Source: Methylocystis iwaonis
GTDB taxonomy: Bacteria; Pseudomonadota; Alphaproteobacteria; Rhizobiales; Beijerinckiaceae
NCBI RefSeq assembly: GCF_027925385.1
Contig: NZ_AP027142.1
Location: 3,620,501-3,684,500, forward strand
Direction: 5' to 3'
Length of the DNA: 64,000 nt
Made by a program: the position numbers and the translations under genes. The first letter of the stretch is position 1, and each line of letters begins with the position of its first letter. The notes beneath the pieces were generated by a model. The model did not search any database. It was given only the letters and a program-made list of their open reading frames with translations, and had not been told where the DNA came from. This document shows, piece by piece, positions 63,524 through 64,000 of the stretch.

Positions 63524-64000
63524 TCAATGGAAGGCGAAGGCTTGGCTTACAAAGGCGGAGCCGCAGCTACCCGGACCGCGTGACGAGCCCACGATGCGCC
63601 GCGCCAGCGCCGCATGCGCCGGGGTCGAGCCGGAAGCCGAAACGCCCGAAATGCCGCCGCCGGCGTTCACATGAAAGGTCACATGGGCCGTGCCGGCGCC
63701 GAGGCTCGTCGAGCCCGGCGTATGCTGGCGCAGCGAGGCGGCGACATGGGCGAGGCAGCTCGCCTGCGACGCGCCGCTGGTGGCGCCGCCCGCATTCGGC
63801 GCGCCGGCGCGACGACGCGCCTGCGCTTCGCGGCGTTGCTCGGCGCGCTCGATTTCCTTGCGCTCTTCCTTCTTTTTCTCGAGCTTCTCGGTGTCGTCCT
63901 TTTTCACCGCGAGCGGGATCGCGTCCGGCGCCATGACGACCGGGGGCGGCAAGGCGAGGTCCGGCTGCTCGACGGCGACCGGCGGGGGCGTGTCCTCCGC
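63524..64000 (-). CDS. TonB family protein, 5' end beyond the window
   Basis: The reading frame is open from 64000, so the start lies outside. The visible 158 codons show a Pro-rich stretch (EDTPPPVAVEQPDLALPPPV), a charged Lys/Glu/Arg helix (KKDDTEKLEKKKEERKEIER) and a C-terminal TonB domain with HVTFHVNAGGGISGVSASGS and a closing SCGSAFVSQAFAFH. TonB couples the proton gradient to outer-membrane receptors. First visible gene of a four-gene minus-strand unit: TonB, TonB-like, BNR protein, TlpA-like. Confidence 0.8.
   Translation of the reverse strand, partial: AEDTPPPVAVEQPDLALPPPVVMAPDAIPLAVKKDDTEKLEKKKEERKEIERAEQRREAQARRRAGAPNAGGATSGASQASCLAHVAASLRQHTPGSTSLGAGTAHVTFHVNAGGGISGVSASGSTPAHAALARRIVGSSRGPGSCGSAFVSQAFAFH

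Noticed and set aside
61199..64000. Methanobactin or other known copper-peptide operon
   Set aside because: No precursor peptide, MbnB/MbnC-like or MbnH/P-like gene is visible; only TonB, propeller and TlpA-type genes are present.

Overview
This window is GC-rich, tightly packed chromosomal DNA from an alphaproteobacterium, most likely of the order Hyphomicrobiales (Rhizobiales). The lineage call rests on an RNase E with a large acidic insert in its S1 domain, the order rne/amidase/PBP1A, ptsP next to prfA, heparinase-like next to purH, an IalB-family protein, two PF06035-type cysteine proteinases and two sites matching the CtrA consensus. A family such as Methylocystaceae/Beijerinckiaceae (methanotroph relatives) is a reasonable guess, but no methane or methanol oxidation gene is present, so the genus stays open.

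Layout. 0-9 kb: HU, tRNA-Val, a secreted ClpP-like protein, pccB, a candidate structured RNA with its own terminator, trxA, modBC without modA, an MgtC/DUF4010 membrane protein and a class I aminotransferase. 9-19 kb: rne, divergent from amidase and PBP1A, then an enoyl-CoA hydratase and the heme exporter pair ccmAB. 19.3-23.7 kb: a four-gene plus-strand cluster that reads as a sphingolipid (ceramide) pathway: serine palmitoyltransferase, a GNAT-type putative ceramide synthase, a desaturase that closely resembles eukaryotic sphingolipid delta-4 desaturase (DEGS), and a di-iron hydroxylase resembling eukaryotic fatty-acid 2-hydroxylase (FA2H). This is the most interesting part of the window. 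23.8-36.6 kb: an Fe-S oxidoreductase subunit, ligA, a complete IS4-type insertion sequence with a 12-bp target duplication, a GST-kappa-like protein, a membrane EAL phosphodiesterase with a degenerate GGDEF, ptsP and prfA. 37-47.5 kb: small secreted proteins, purH, a heparinase II/III-like protein, gamma-carbonic anhydrase, two BTLCP proteinases around a small secreted protein with CtrA-like sites, MipA/OmpV, an FAD monooxygenase and a HigBA toxin-antitoxin pair. 47.7-54.4 kb: a CHCC zinc-finger protein, a lipase and the cytochrome c maturation operon ccmI-E-F-H. 54.5-64 kb: purB, IalB, a peptide-binding protein coupled to an ANL-like protein without a P-loop, a hemerythrin, and a minus-strand operon TonB / TonB-like / BNR-repeat protein / TlpA that runs off the right edge.

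The intergenic space is dominated by at least six families of palindromic dispersed repeats (called A to F here). Several act as likely terminators. One (E) was hit by the IS element. Two others lie inside coding sequence, where they form part of the signal-peptide region of ccmH and of the TlpA-like gene.
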